DNA of 64,000 bases from Selaginella moellendorffii. Its lineage: Eukaryota; Streptophyta; Lycopodiopsida; Selaginellales; Selaginellaceae. The notes under the pieces were generated by a model, which was not told the DNA's origin, did no database searches, and saw only the letters and a list, made by a program, of their open reading frames with translations. The translations under genes and the position numbers were made by a program. Of this stretch, positions 1 to 11,099 are shown in pieces (the stretch's first letter is position 1; each line of letters begins with the position of its first letter). The stretch is from contig NW_003314262.1 in assembly GCF_000143415.4 (NCBI RefSeq), positions 1,291,960 to 1,355,959 of the forward strand, given 5' to 3'.

Positions 1-290
1 GTTTGTTGTTAAAATTTAAGTTTATAATCTTACATATACTGCAGTCATGACTTCCACAATTCATGCTGCAATCAAGCAGGACCTCCAGGCACTTCATGGC
101 ACACTGACAGAGGACACACCCACAACCAAGTTATGGACATCCCTCTATCATGTAAGCATTTGTTAAATTTTGATTTTGTGCAGATTTGAAAATACTTGAT
201 CGGGGTCTGGATGGCTTGTGTGCAGGGTGGGTAAGTGGCGCTGCTGCTGGGGTAAGAGATCCAACGAGCTTGCCTTGAATTATGTTTGAA
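1..290 (+). pseudogene. Remnant of small membrane/coiled-coil gene, array unit 1
   Basis: This is the 3' part of the gene seen more fully at 3111 and 9313. A short stretch near 50-110 still encodes a lysine-aspartate-leucine repeat like the one in those copies. The splice-donor region after it and the motif around 225-245 match the equivalents near 3426-3520 and 9886-10000. The 5' half lies outside the window or is lost. Immediately downstream the sequence jumps into BRWD-like sequence, so an internal deletion has removed most of the BRWD gene in this unit. Confidence 0.6.
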
Positions 291-500
291 TTGAAACTGA
301 TCGCAGGCACATCAACACTAGCTTGACGACGATGGAAGGGTGAGAACTCCGAGCGTTCTGCGAGATCACCGAACTGGAGTACATTCTCGAACCGGGCCGG
401 CTCACTCTCGAGTTTATGGACGTGTACAGGATTCGCGGCAGCATTGACTTGCCGGAGCTGACAGACTTCGCAGACTATATAGTGACTACGAGATCTTCAC
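291..500 (+). pseudogene. BRWD/PHIP-like remnant, array unit 1
   Basis: This short block encodes a damaged version of the BRWD segment between the WD40 repeats and the bromodomain. It shows fragments such as FCEITGLE, RLTLEFMD and DLPELTDFADY. The same segment occurs at 6310-6500 and 10740-10900. It is much too short to be a gene, carries stops and frameshifts, and is joined directly to the membrane-gene remnant on its left. The family assignment rests on recall of the plant BRWD consensus and on the better copy at 3.7-7.1 kb. Confidence 0.6.
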
Positions 501-539
501 GAGCACACCTTTTGTCCCGAGTTGGGAGGATCTTTTTAT

Positions 540-980
540 ACCATTCTTTCTAGAGCTCCCATGATACTCCCTCGGAGCCAAACAAATAAAGAAATTAAAG
601 GTACCTCTTTGGAAAAGTGGCGATTCTACGTAACACCAAGAAAAAATCACGGGTGCAGTGATCGGATCGGAGCTCTTGCTCTCGAAGCTGAGCCAGAGGT
701 TCTCGTTTTCAAGTCGAGGGTTGACCACTGCTGGGTTTTAGTTTTTGCTCCACGCACGCAACGCTTTCTCCACTTTGCAGGGCTTGGAGAGGCCAAATAA
801 AGGAATAGAGAAGAAAGAAACTCACTGTGAATCCAAGATATCACAGCTGTTCCTCCGTGTTTTATGTGGCTGCTTTCCTGTGGAGCTCCAACACATGTAA
901 GTCAGTCAGTGTAGCGCAGCTCTGGAAGAAAAGTGTTGATAGATTTTTCCATTTGCAGCGAAGAGAGCTGCCAAGGATCG
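540..980 (+). repeat. Duplicated non-coding block upstream of RAD7-like locus, copy 1
   Basis: This stretch matches 11190-11990 closely and 7100-7490 partially. It lies just upstream of each RAD7-like locus and contains no ORF that survives in all copies. It is probably the ancestral intergenic or 5' regulatory sequence of the locus, copied with it. Confidence 0.6.
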
Positions 981-981
981 A

Positions 982-3050
982 GTGAGGAGATGGAGGGCCA
1001 TCCTTCTCCTCTTCCTCCCCCTCCTCCTCTTGTCATCGAGGCCGCGTGAGCTCCTCTTCGATCCGGAAGCCGACGGTGATCACCCTAGCACCAGAAATCC
1101 CCCGCCAAGAACAAGAGGACGAAATCCCTGGATTGATCCGCTGCTCCTACTCTGGCCACAAAACCTCGCGGAGCCACCACGCCGGCGCCAAGATCCACAG
1201 CTCCTCGCGAAATCACGACGACAAGATCAAGATTCCCGAGAATGTGCCCGCGGAGGAAGATATCCAGCATAGTTGCAGCTAGACGTGCAAACGTTCAAAC
1301 GCGTCCACGTTTAAACGCCGTTTAAAACGTTTTTTTCAGGACAATCAAACGTTTACATGTTAAAGCCTAAAATGATTAAGAAAACACTAATATTTACTAA
1401 AGACACTTTAATCTAATATTAAGTTTATAAAACCCAACCGAATAACATACTAAAACAAATGAAAGAAGAAGCCGTTTCGCTGTTCTGCTTGTCTCAGCAC
1501 TGGACCAGTTCTCCGTGCTTGCCACCATAGATTCTGCTGGCCCCCCTGAACCCTGTGCGGCTTGCTGCAGCAGATGCCCATCATCGGCATCTGCTGGGTC
1601 TGCTACCTCGAAATCGGAAAAACTGCTGCGAGGTTTTTTAAGGGTTCATGGCAGGAATTGGAGGACGCCGCAAATGCTGGAGCTGGAAGCATGTGATACA
1701 AGCAGAGCGGCACTGGACATGTAAGTATTGTCATGAGATTCACACTGGGGGAGCGGAGCGAGTCCGAGCACATCTTGCTGGAGTTTGGGCAAGAGGTGTG
1801 AAAACGTGCAAGGCAAAATAGTGCAAACGCGTTGGGAGTTTAGAACGGCGTTTTTTAACGCGTTTAAAACGTTACGTTTTTTTAGTTTCATACGTTTTCC
1901 GGCAACTGGCAGCGCCTCCGTGGGAAGAATCCACGCCCGTGGCACAAGAGCAGCATCGATTCCTGCCGCCAATCCGGCTCCCGGGCTGCCATCTCTGTTG
2001 GAGCTCCGGAGACGCCGTCGCGCCGCGCCACCGCGCGAGGAAAGGTAAGACGGTGGAAGCCGAATCGGAGCCATGGAAATCGAGGAGCAAGCCGCCACGG
2101 CCAGAGCCAGTGCTGGAGCCGGCAGTGCCGACAACAAAGAAGAGCTCTTCTCCAGGGCGAGGCCTCCACAGGAGGCACAGATTGACGGCGACGAGGATGT
2201 CATGCGCGATGATCTTGCAGAGGTGCCCAAGCCCGTGGATGACACAAGTCAGCGCAGCCAGGGGGTCCCCAGCCAGGCAGCCTCGCCGCCGCCTCCAAAC
2301 CGCTTCTCCCGACGTGGATTGGCCTCGCGCTTCTCCTCTGTCGCTGTTCTCCGCCAGAAGATGGATCACGTCGCTTGGAAGGGGAGCGGGAGGCTTTAAA
2401 GGTCCAAGCTATACGAGCTTGTACCAAGGCAGCGCAGAAAATCCTGGCAGGACCTCTCTCGCAGATCTTGCTCCCGGATTGCAGCAAATTTCGGAGCAGG
2501 GCTGCCCGAGCTGACGTCCCTTTCTCTCGCGAGCGTGAACCGACGAATTACCGAGCGAGCTCATGGTGGCCATGGGGCCGAAACTAGAGGAGCTCAGTAT
2601 CTCACATTGCAGGTAACCAACCGTCTGTGCTGCTTTGGCTTCTTACTGAGATCCGCGGGATGTTTTTTGTGCAGCGTTACGGTGGCGGCTGTTGCAGCTT
2701 GCGGTTCGACTCTGAAAAGCTTTGCACTTCGAAGGCTTGGAGCTTACAGACGGCACCTTTCAGGTGAATCTTTACTGCCTTTCTTCTCATCTGTTACTTA
2801 CACAAGCTTTGTTTTCTTCTCAGTGACGAGGTACTGGCGGACTTCGTCACGGCCGCTGGAAGCTGTTCATCGCAAGCGTGAAAAAGGCACGTCTCACTGC
2901 GTTCTTCGTCAGGCCCTTTTGCCGCAGAGCGACCGAGGACGGGTTTGGATTCCTTGTCCCAATCTCGTGGAGCTCAGACTCTGCTCGTCTTCGAAAAAAA
3001 AACGCGATTCTTTAAACAATTTTAAAGAAAATTGTCCGCCATAGCCAGGG
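982..3050 (+). pseudogene. RAD7-like locus, copy 1 (degenerate, interrupted)
   Basis: This is a decayed copy of the locus intact at 12043-14859. The proline-rich leader (992-1065), the acidic segment (2073-2270), the coding block around 2395-2500 and the leucine-rich-repeat exons (2520-2960) are all recognisable. They are in shifting frames with internal deletions: the LRR exon corresponding to 13700-14118 is almost entirely missing. An insertion of about 630 bases splits the leader region at roughly 1273-1908. It cannot encode a working protein. Downstream it abuts the second membrane/coiled-coil gene at 3111. Confidence 0.75.
1273..1908. mobile_element. Probable non-autonomous DNA transposon inserted in RAD7-like copy 1
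   Basis: Aligned by eye with the intact locus, about 630 bases here interrupt sequence that is continuous at 12585-12640. Both ends are unusually rich in AAACG/CGTTT motifs (about 1288-1340 and 1800-1885). The outer edges carry an imperfect inverted match (AGTTGC near 1276, GCAACT near 1902). CAGC flanks both sides, consistent with a short target-site duplication. No transposase ORF is visible. The structure suggests a MITE or hAT-like non-autonomous element; the family is not certain. Confidence 0.55.
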
Positions 3051-3110
3051 TTAGGGTGAGCAAATTTTCCCTCCATGTAAAATCTAGGGTTCGTCGTCTC
3101 CGCAGCTTCC

Positions 3111-3545
3111 ATGGATGTTGTGATTGTGGCGGTCGCGGGTGCTTGTGTTGTCATTGCGGCAACTTGCATTGCAACCATGCTCATCATCAACCTCCTCACC
3201 AAGAGCGTCATCACCATGGCTTCTTCAACCAGGGGAGCAGCGAAGGAGGATCTACAGGCTCTCCGTGGAGCTCTCAAGGAGGATCTGCAGGCTCTCCGTG
3301 GAGTTCTCAAGGAGGACCTTCCCAGCCTCAGGCAGGTGATACAGGATTTTGGTGCCTTGAGGGAGGAACTGAGGATGCTGCGAGATGCTCTGCGAGCTGA
3401 GGCAGCCCAGGGCCAAGCTAATCCGGTAAGCATTTGTGAAGTTCTGGCTTGTGCGAATCTTGAAATTATTTGCTTGATCATCCAGTGGTGTGCAAACCGC
3501 ACAGAAGTGGCGCTGCTGCTGCTGACCATGTTCAGTGATCGGTAG
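3111..3545 (+). CDS. Small membrane-anchored coiled-coil protein (array unit 2)
   Basis: The protein starts with about 30 hydrophobic residues (valine, alanine, isoleucine rich), then a short polar stretch. Three near-identical 11-residue repeats of the type KEDLQALRGAL follow at about residues 43-75, and then more heptad-like leucine and acidic residues. This suggests a single N-terminal membrane anchor with a helical coiled-coil tail. The first exon probably ends at a GTAAGC donor near 3426; the reading frame continues to a stop at 3543-3545 if unspliced. Paralogues lie at 1-290 (remnant) and 9313-9516 (shortened). I do not recognise the family. It could be a real small gene or a former 5' part of the adjacent BRWD gene. 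Confidence 0.5.
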   Translation: MDVVIVAVAGACVVIAATCIATMLIINLLTKSVITMASSTRGAAKEDLQALRGALKEDLQALRGVLKEDLPSLRQVIQDFGALREELRMLRDALRAEAAQGQANPVSICEVLACANLEIICLIIQWCANRTEVALLLLTMFSDR

Positions 3546-3616
3546 TTGATTCATAGGAAGTTCGACAAAACTGTTTTGTTTTTCGACAGGGAAAAATCTT
3601 CTGATTCGGATCTTCG

Positions 3617-3675
3617 TTTCCTCGAAATAAAATGACTCATGTCTTGGTTTCCTCGAAATAAAATGACTCATGTCT
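3617..3675 (+). repeat. 31-base tandem duplication
   Basis: A block containing CCTCGAAATAAAATGACTCA occurs twice back to back, at 3617-3647 and 3648-3675. The equivalent place in unit 3 (about 10085-10115) has one diverged copy, so this is a local duplication after the unit duplicated. Confidence 0.85.
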
Positions 3676-3689
3676 GAGCTTTCTGATAG

Positions 3690-6600
3690 TAAGTCATTTC
3701 CGGGCAGGAACATAGACATGGACGTGGCTTGGCAGTGTCTAATATTACTTGCTTGTAGGTGGATCAGTGTAACTATTTATTCAGCAGACCCGGGTTGTTT
3801 GAACACGATTCAATCAAAGCTTTCAAGTTTTCTGTCTTCAAGTAGACCCGGGTTCATGCAGCTTAGCTGACGGCTCGTGCAGACTCACTGGACCTGAAAC
3901 ATGGAGAGCTGAACGAGGAGATGGAGATCACCTCGATCTCCATTTCCTTATCATGCATTTCCTGAGTCGGGGCCCTTGCGAGAGAGCCACTGGCCAGCTC
4001 TGGAACGAGTTCCTACAGCACAAGTTCTTGCCCCGGAGGTACCATGAATTTTTCTCCAGGAATGGGACGCCCACCGCTGATGAAAATGACGATGTTTGTC
4101 GTTCCCACTCCGCGACGCGCAAGTTGCCGAGGTACTGTGTGTCGCGAAATCCTTTATTGGTTTTCCATGTTGACAAGGAGATGATTTGCAGGTGTAAGAA
4201 CGTTGACAACAAGCTCTTGCAGCAACTGCTTGTTCGCGTGATGCGAAAGTTCCCAAGCAGACGTTCCTCCCCTTTCGGGATCAGGAGCATTCCCGCTTTT
4301 GGAATGTAAGCCTTGTCTTTTCGAATCTTTTCGAATCTTGCCGTTGCTGATCCGAGCAAACCACTGGCAGCGGAGCAAAGAAATGCTACAAGTATCTCTA
4401 CGAAGCGAATAGACCAATGCATTGGCAAGCTGACCAAGTTCATGCTCTCGAACTTGGTGGTGGATTTGCAATGCATCGCAGTAGAAAATAGGCTTCGCCT
4501 TCGTAGCTGCGGAGGTTTGGACTATGCAAGAACCTGGCTGGCTGGCTGGTTTCGATTACTGTGCTTAAAAACCTGGCTTTTTGTGGGAGATAGCCGATTT
4601 GTCTGTAAGTAGTTCGAACACTTTAGTTGCATCAGCTTCTAACGATTCCTCCTGTTTTTTGTTTTGATTCGTTTTGCTTCTGCCTTTAGTGGGGATTACC
4701 AGATGGTGTTCCGGTTGCAACACTTCGTGACCACGTGACGGCCATCAAGTTTAGTCCCCGACCTGAAGACGGAACCTCTGTCAATTCACGTGTCTACATG
4801 CCGAAGCCGGATGTCGAGCCCGAATGTAAAGAGTCTGCCGATGTTTTTTTGGTCTTCTAAAAGCTTGTTTCCAGCTGCAGGAGCTGAGAATGGAGCACAG
4901 GCTACGAATCAGATTCAGTTCTGTGTGTTTAATGTAGATGGATCATATTTCGTCACTGGGAGTTCGGACAAGCTTGCCAGGGTAAGCCTTAAAAGTGGAC
5001 TTTTTATATTTGTAGCAATTGTTTGAACAGGTTTGGGACGCAAGAAAGTGGATGGACGAGTACACACCGGAAGGCGAAATTATGAGCATGACATTTTCAG
5101 TAGCCACGAGAATGAAGTTAACTACGTGCAGTTCAGGTTCGCGTCTTTGTTGACATCAATCGTCCTTTGTTCCAGTGGTTGTGCCGAGCCAATCAAAGTT
5201 TCTTCCGTCGACTTTTTCAAGGATGACAAGGTAAAGACATCTTATGGGGCTCTCATGGAATAACATGGATGTGCAGATTGCCGAGACTTACGTGCCAGAT
5301 GTACATCCATGCAATCCTCATATTGCAATGAGTCCGGGCTACGATGGCAGAGGTACTGTCTGGGATGTAAAAGTGTTCGCTCAAAAGAATGATGACGAAT
5401 ATCACTTGATTGTTTTAGATTTGGCAGGGCCATCCAGTAAGAACATATGAGACTGGAGATTATAATCTTGTCGATGACAATTTTCACCGTATGCTTGCTC
5501 TCATATCCATTTATCCTGGATTTCACGTTTGCTAATTTTCGGGGATGGAACCTCGTTGGTAGTCAAGACGACGAAGGTGCGTAATACGATCGGGTATCAG
5601 GAAGATTTTGCTTTTTATCTTTCATCCAATAGCTTGTTGTTTTTGCATTTATTATTTATTATTTATGTTTTTTCTAGTTTTTTCTTGGAGATTATCAGCC
5701 GAGATACTCATGGAAACGTTCTCGATCAGGTAAATAAAATTATGTAAGTGCTTTTATTTAGTTTTAGTCCTGAGTGTTGTTCTTTTCCGGTATTGTTCTT
5801 GCAAAAACTGAGTATCTTTCTTTTACAGGAAACTCAGTTGCCTCCTCATTAAAGGAATCTTCAGGATCTCTTGTGCGATGCAAGTAAGCTGGTGACTTCT
5901 TAGAGGATGCTTACAGGCCCGAGGAAGAGCAACCTGGACGTGGACGATATACAAATGAAGTGAACAACGCCGTCTACGGCCTCGCAAACTTGCGACTAAG
6001 AGTGAGCCTTATGAAGCCGACGAGCACGCTTCAGGTGGCCGCAGGCGAAGTACACGGCTGGCGTAGGGTCGCGTGGTTAGTCTCTCCAACAGCAGGTGCA
6101 CAAGACGCAGGAGAAACGTCGGCCGTCCTTCACACTGGGAAGCTAGCTCGTCGGACTGGGATGGAAGCAGCGACGACGATGGACGCCGAAAGCCCGAAAG
6201 AAGAACTTCGAGCAGACTGAAAGTGAAGCTGCAGAAGAACGTTGGGTCGAGGTACAAGGATTTCCATGAAGAGAAACCTCAGCACCGAGCAACGTGTCCT
6301 GGTTACTCTTGACAGAGGTGGAGCGGACGCGCTACATTCCACAGTATGGTGATGAGGTGGTGTACTTCCGATAGGACTGGAAAGTGTCGGGGAACACTTG
6401 TTGCCGGCTGACTCTCGAGTTCATGGACGGGTACAGGATTCGCGGCAGCAGCTTCAGCGTCGACTTGCCGGAGCTGACAGACTACGCCGACTTTATAGCG
6501 GAGAGAAACCGAGGCCTCCTTGGCCAGGAACTGGTCCAGTCGGGACAAGTGGAGGTCGGACGAGGAAGAAGGTGGTCGCTGGTGGGAAGGGACGATAACT

Positions 6601-7080
6601 CAGGTGAAGGCAAAGTCGCCCGAGTTTCCATACAGCAGGACGAGCCATCGACGACTGGGAGCTTCACGACGTTGAGAATCCTTGAACTTGGGAGCCGCCA
6701 CAGATCGAGCAGGACAAGGCGAGCTGCTCGACATCGTGACGAGGTGCTCCGCCCCAACCAACAGGTTTGTTTTAGTGTGATCGATCATAGACTCGGAGGA
6801 GTTTTGGTTTTGCTCTTGGCTTGACGAGCTTTTGCTTTTCGCAGGACGAGTGCTGTGAGCAAGCCGGATTTTGTAGACAGGCAAGTTGGAAAAATCTCTT
6901 TTGCGATTGAGAAAGAAGCTAAAAGCTTATAAACTATGCAGGATTGCGCTACCATCTCCATGGACGTGATTCGCGAGCGGCTAGACTACCGTAGCGTGTT
7001 GTCGTTGTCACACGATATTAGGATACTGATGGTGTTGGGAAACAGCGCGGCTGAGGCACTGCAAATGTCAGCTTTGTAAG
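3690..7080 (+). pseudogene. BRWD/PHIP-like WD40-bromodomain gene, degenerate (array unit 2)
   Basis: The pieces appear in the expected order of a plant bromodomain-and-WD-repeat protein. The N-terminal region at 3950-4310 has GPCERATGQLWNE and LPRRYHEFFSRNG. WD-repeat pieces lie at 4690-5560 (DGVPVATLRDH, FVTGSSDKLAR, SPGYDGRGTVWDV). An acidic/basic linker follows at 6070-6250. The region before the bromodomain is at 6315-6760 (RYIPQYGDEVVYFR, LPELTDYADFIAERNR). A bromodomain-like end lies at 6945-7080 (VIRERLDYRSV). Stops such as the one after DEVVYFR, frame changes and missing WD exons show it is not functional. These proteins normally act as chromatin-bound WD40/bromodomain adaptors. The identification is from recalled family features. 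Confidence 0.75.
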
Positions 7081-7099
7081 AATTTTCTCGAGGTCAAAC

Positions 7100-7490
7100 A
7101 CGAGATCATTCCTACGAGAAAACGAGCACACCGATTTGTACCTGGAAAACCACATCAAAGTCAAGCTTTGAGTCGGTTTAAGGATGAAAGCTTCTAATTC
7201 TTTCTAGCCAGATAGAAGCCAAACGGGTACTCTCTCAGAGCCAAACATGCGGTGGGGTGATCGGGTCGGAGCTTCTTCTGGAAAGGAATTAGCACGCATG
7301 CATACTTTTGTTTCACGAGCAGGGCTTGGGAAAAACTCACTGTGAATCCAATGCATGCGGTTTGCAGCTTCGAGGTGGATCGAAGGAGAGGAGAGATAGA
7401 TTCATCCCTTCATGCGGCTGGGGAGCTCCAACACCTGTAAGTCACACTGGAAGAAAGTGTTGATAGACTTTACCATTTTTGCAGCGAAGA
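7100..7490 (+). repeat. Duplicated non-coding block, copy 2
   Basis: This is a shortened version of the conserved block upstream of the RAD7-like loci (540-980 and 11100-11990). It has lost internal segments. No coding sequence is supported. Confidence 0.5.
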
Positions 7491-7493
7491 GAG

Positions 7494-9070
7494 ATGGAGC
7501 GCCATCCTTCTCCTCTTGTGCTCCATAGCATCGAAGCCACGCCGTGCCTGGAGTCTTCGATCCGGAAGCCCACTATCAGGTAAGAGGTCGTGATCGTCGT
7601 GCGCCCGCCTGCCCACTGCCGCTCTACACCGAGAATCCACGCAGCAGCATGGATTCGCGCGGCCAATCCGGTAGCGCGCTTCCCAAGCAAAGACGCACAC
7701 CACTGTACGAACGGAAAGTGCACAAGTGGCCCATGGTACGTAACCTCGTGACCGAGGATCGAACACCCGACGTCTGGTGCCCCGATATTTTAGGGTTCTT
7801 GCGACGGAGAGGCCGTCGTGCGCCGCGCCACCGCGCAGGAGAGCGATGCGTAGGAAACGTAAGGCGGTGGAATCCGAATCGGAGGCCGAGCTCGGCACAG
7901 GGCGCGTTCTATGCCTACAGCGCCGACAACACGCCACTCGATGATCTTTGGAGGCGGCGGCTCCACGCGCTTCCGCAAGATCATCGCCCATGAAATCCTC
8001 GTCGCCGTCAATCTGTGCTCCGGGATTGCAGCAGAAGAGCCCTAACGATCTGCTAGGCTTGGAGCCGGAGAAGAACGACTATGACTGGTAAGCTTCCATA
8101 GCCAGGACGAGCAAAGCTTGCAAGAATTCTCACACTTTCTTCGCGTGGTATAAGCTGCTAATCGAGCTTCTCTGCCAGAAGATCGATCACGTCGAGTCCT
8201 TGGAAGGGGTGCCGGAGGCTTTAAAGCCGTGCATTACGTCCAAGCTATACGAGCTTGTCCCAAGGCAGTGCAGATAATCCTGGCAGGACCTCTCACGCGG
8301 ATCTTCATCCCAGGAGTTGATGGAAAACTCTCCCCTCGATGGAGTCCAGGTTGCTCGCTCTCTCTCTCTCTCTCTCTCTCTACCCGTTTACAATGTATAA
8401 CTTTTTTTCTTTCAGGCTTTGGAGCTCGGGTTCTGTGGCCGAGCACTCTCCGACCAAATGCTGCAGAGATTTGCGTTTCCACAGCTGAGAAAGCTCCGGC
8501 TGCATGGGAACTATCGGCTGTTAGACTCGGAAGTGCGGGCACTGATACGATCTGCCACCAGAGGTTTGAGGGACGTATCTCACCGAGGCGTCCGTCCAGG
8601 AGCTAGCAACCTTTCACGGGCGATATGCGATGCGATTCTTGGCATTTTGAAGCTTCTCGAGCTGACGTTCCTTTCTCTCGCGAGCGTGAACCGACAAATT
8701 GCTAAGTGAGCTCATGGTGGCTAGGGGGCCGACACTGGAAGAGCTCAATAAGGACACCATCGTTTGACTTCAGGTGAATCTTTGCTGCCTTTTCTTACTT
8801 CCACAAGTTTTGTTTCCTTTTCAGTGACGAGGTACTGGCGGACTTCGTCATGGCCGCTGGAAGCTCGCTGCGCAACCTGTCCACCACAAGCGTGAAAAAG
8901 GCACGTCGATCAAAGCGATCCAAGCTAGTGCGTTCTTTTGCCGCAGAGCGACCGAGGGCGGGTTTGGATTCCTTGTCCCAATCTCGTGGAGCTCAGACTC
9001 TTTGGTTGCGTTGCACCCAGGTACCTGCTGCTCGTCTACCTGCAAATAAAAAAATCGCGTTTCTTTGAGT
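7494..9070 (+). pseudogene. RAD7-like locus, copy 2 (degenerate)
   Basis: The leader ORF (7494-7580), the basic/acidic N-terminal region (7800-8090), the helical region (8155-8345) and LRR exons (8416-8700, 8825-9070) line up with the intact copy at 12043-14859. Large in-frame and out-of-frame deletions, a frameshift at the acidic region and loss of the exon-2/exon-3 segment make it a pseudogene. The intron between the helical and LRR exons carries a CT-dinucleotide expansion. Confidence 0.75.
8349..8382 (+). repeat. (CT)n microsatellite
   Basis: A run of CT dinucleotides lies in the intron of RAD7-like copy 2. The intact copy has only a short pyrimidine run in the same intron (about 13655-13690). 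Confidence 0.9.
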
Positions 9071-9312
9071 GGGCTTGATAGGATTTTTCAGGGAGAATGC
9101 TGCTAATAGTCGGCGTTGCCCTAAAAGGGTTTCAAGCAGAGATAGCAGGTTCTTTGATGAGCACGAATCCCTTCCTCTTGCTGATTTCGTTTAGCTGCAT
9201 TGCCTTCCAGAGCGCCAGGCAAGGTCTCATTTTCAGCTCCAGCAACCCTAGCGCTCCAGCTCCGCTCAGGTGAGTAGGTGGTTTTGATTATTCTGGTTTT
9301 GTGCCCATCAGA

Positions 9313-9516
9313 ATGGATGTGAACGTGAGTGTGATTGTGGCAATCACCATGGGTGTTTGTACTTTCACTACGGTAGTTTGCATTGCCGCTCATTACCGAC
9401 CTAACCTCATCACCAAGAGCGTCATCACCATGGCTTCTTCAATCAGGGGAGTAGTGAAGGAGGATCTGCAAGCTTTCCATAGAGCTCTCAAGGAGGACCT
9501 TTTCAGGCTTAACTAG
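9313..9516 (+). CDS. Small membrane/coiled-coil protein, shortened paralogue (array unit 3)
   Basis: The ORF begins MDVNVSVIVAITMGV and has an N-terminal hydrophobic segment. It shares SVITMAS and the KEDLQAF/KEDLF repeats with the protein at 3111, but stops at residue 68 after the second repeat. Sequence beyond the stop (9520-9880) still encodes related lysine-aspartate repeats (LKQDF, LKHDL) in one frame, so the stop has probably truncated an older, longer gene. Treat it as a possible pseudogene. Confidence 0.4.
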   Translation: MDVNVSVIVAITMGVCTFTTVVCIAAHYRPNLITKSVITMASSIRGVVKEDLQAFHRALKEDLFRLN

Positions 9517-10120
9517 AACTTTGGAGTAGCTACCTCCATCCTCAAACAGGACTTCCTCAAACAGGACTTCATAGCAGCTACTACCAACCTGAAGCAGGAT
9601 TTTTCCAGCCTCAAGCATGATTTGGGAGTAGCTATTGCCAGCGTCAAGCATGATGTGCGAGTAGTGTGCATGATGTGCAATCCTGCTTGATGCTAGTAAT
9701 AGCTACTGCACAGTCTTGCTTCTGCAAGTGCAACTGGTGCAATTCATACTGCAGTGATACAGGATTTTGGTGCCTTGCATGGAGTGGTGAGGGCTGATGG
9801 GACGATGATGCGAGATGCCCTGCAAGCTGAGGCAGCTGCAGCCCACAGTCAAGCAATGAACGACTGTTCTACAAGGCTCTATCTGGTAAGCATTTGTGAA
9901 ATTCTGATTTTGTGCGTCTTTTGAAAATATTTTATCAGAGTTTGAATGGCTTGATCCAGTCGTGTGCAAACCGCACAGTGGTTGGTAAGTGGCGCTGCTG
10001 CTGACCATGTGATCAGTAGTTGATTCATAGAAACGACCAACTGTTCTGTTTTTTGACAGGAAAATTTTTTCTGATTCGGGTCTTCGTCTCCTCGAAATAA
10101 AAAGGCTCATGTCTTGAGCT
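9517..10120 (+). pseudogene. 3' remainder of the unit-3 membrane/coiled-coil gene
   Basis: After the stop at 9516, several repeats similar to LKQDF and VKHDV and the conserved exon end near 9885 are still recognisable. The splice-donor-like GTAAGC and the following segment match 3420-3560 and the window start. No open frame spans the stretch. Confidence 0.45.
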
Positions 10121-10139
10121 TCTGATAGTAAGTCTTTTC

Positions 10140-10960
10140 CGGGCAAGAACATAGACATGAACGTGGCTTGGCAGTGTCTAATAGTACTTTCTTGTAGGTG
10201 GATCAGTGTAACTATTTATTCAGCAGACCGGGATTTCTGGGTACACTTCAATTGCTTTGTATGATAACGGAACACATTCAATCGAACCTTTCAAGTTTTC
10301 TGTCTTCAAGTACATGCAGCTTAGCTGACGGCTCGTGCAGACTCAACCTGAAACATGGTGGCTGTACGATCTGATGTTGGAGCTTATCATCGAGGTGATC
10401 TCCATATCCTTATCATGCATTTCCTGTGGAGCGGCCCTTGCGAGAGAGCCACTGGCCAGCTCTGGAACGAGCTCCTACATGCCCCGGAGGTACCATGGAT
10501 TCTTCTCCAGGAATGGGACGCCCCCAATGGGAATGGATCATATTTCGTCACTGGGAGTTCGGACGAGCTTGCCAGGGTAAGCATTAAAAGTTATATTTCT
10601 AGCAATTGTTTGCACAGGTTTGGGACGCGACCGACGTGTCCTGATGACTCTTGACAGAGGTGGTGTACTTCCGACAGGGAAGAGATCCAACGAGCTAGTC
10701 TTGAATTATGTTTGAATTGAAACTGGTGATTGCAGGGACATCAAGACTACTTAGACACCAAGCAGCTTGATGCCGATGGTCCCTGCAAGCGGTGGAGTTC
10801 TGCGAGATCACCGGACTGGAGCACATCATTCTCGAAAACTCGGGGAACACTTGTTGCCGGCTGACTCTCGAGTTCATGGACGGGTACAAGATTCACGGCC
10901 GTCGGCAGCATACTGCAAATGTGAGCTTTGTAAATCTTTTCTCAGAGGTTTTAGTTAACG
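10140..10960 (+). pseudogene. BRWD/PHIP-like remnant, array unit 3
   Basis: The N-terminal piece (GPCERATGQLWNE, 10430-10520) is joined directly to a WD piece (FVTGSSDELAR, 10540-10575). That junction deletes about 850 bases relative to unit 2. A second junction joins into the late BRWD exon (FCEITGLEHIILEN, TCCRLTLEFMD, 10800-10890). The bromodomain end is absent. It has the same origin as the copy at 3690-7080 but is more reduced. Confidence 0.7.
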
Positions 10961-11099
10961 AAGAAAGAAACTTTTCCTTACACACCTCGCTACTACTGCT
11001 CATACAAGTTCTTCCCATGCGTACCACCTACATTGTCAAACACGACATCATTCCTACGGGAAAACGAGCACACTTTGATCCCGAGTTGCGAGGATAATC

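Noticed and set aside
3690-7080. BRWD-like copy as a functional gene with unusual splicing
   Set aside because: Stops and frame changes fall inside conserved segments and WD exons are missing; the other units carry even more reduced copies.
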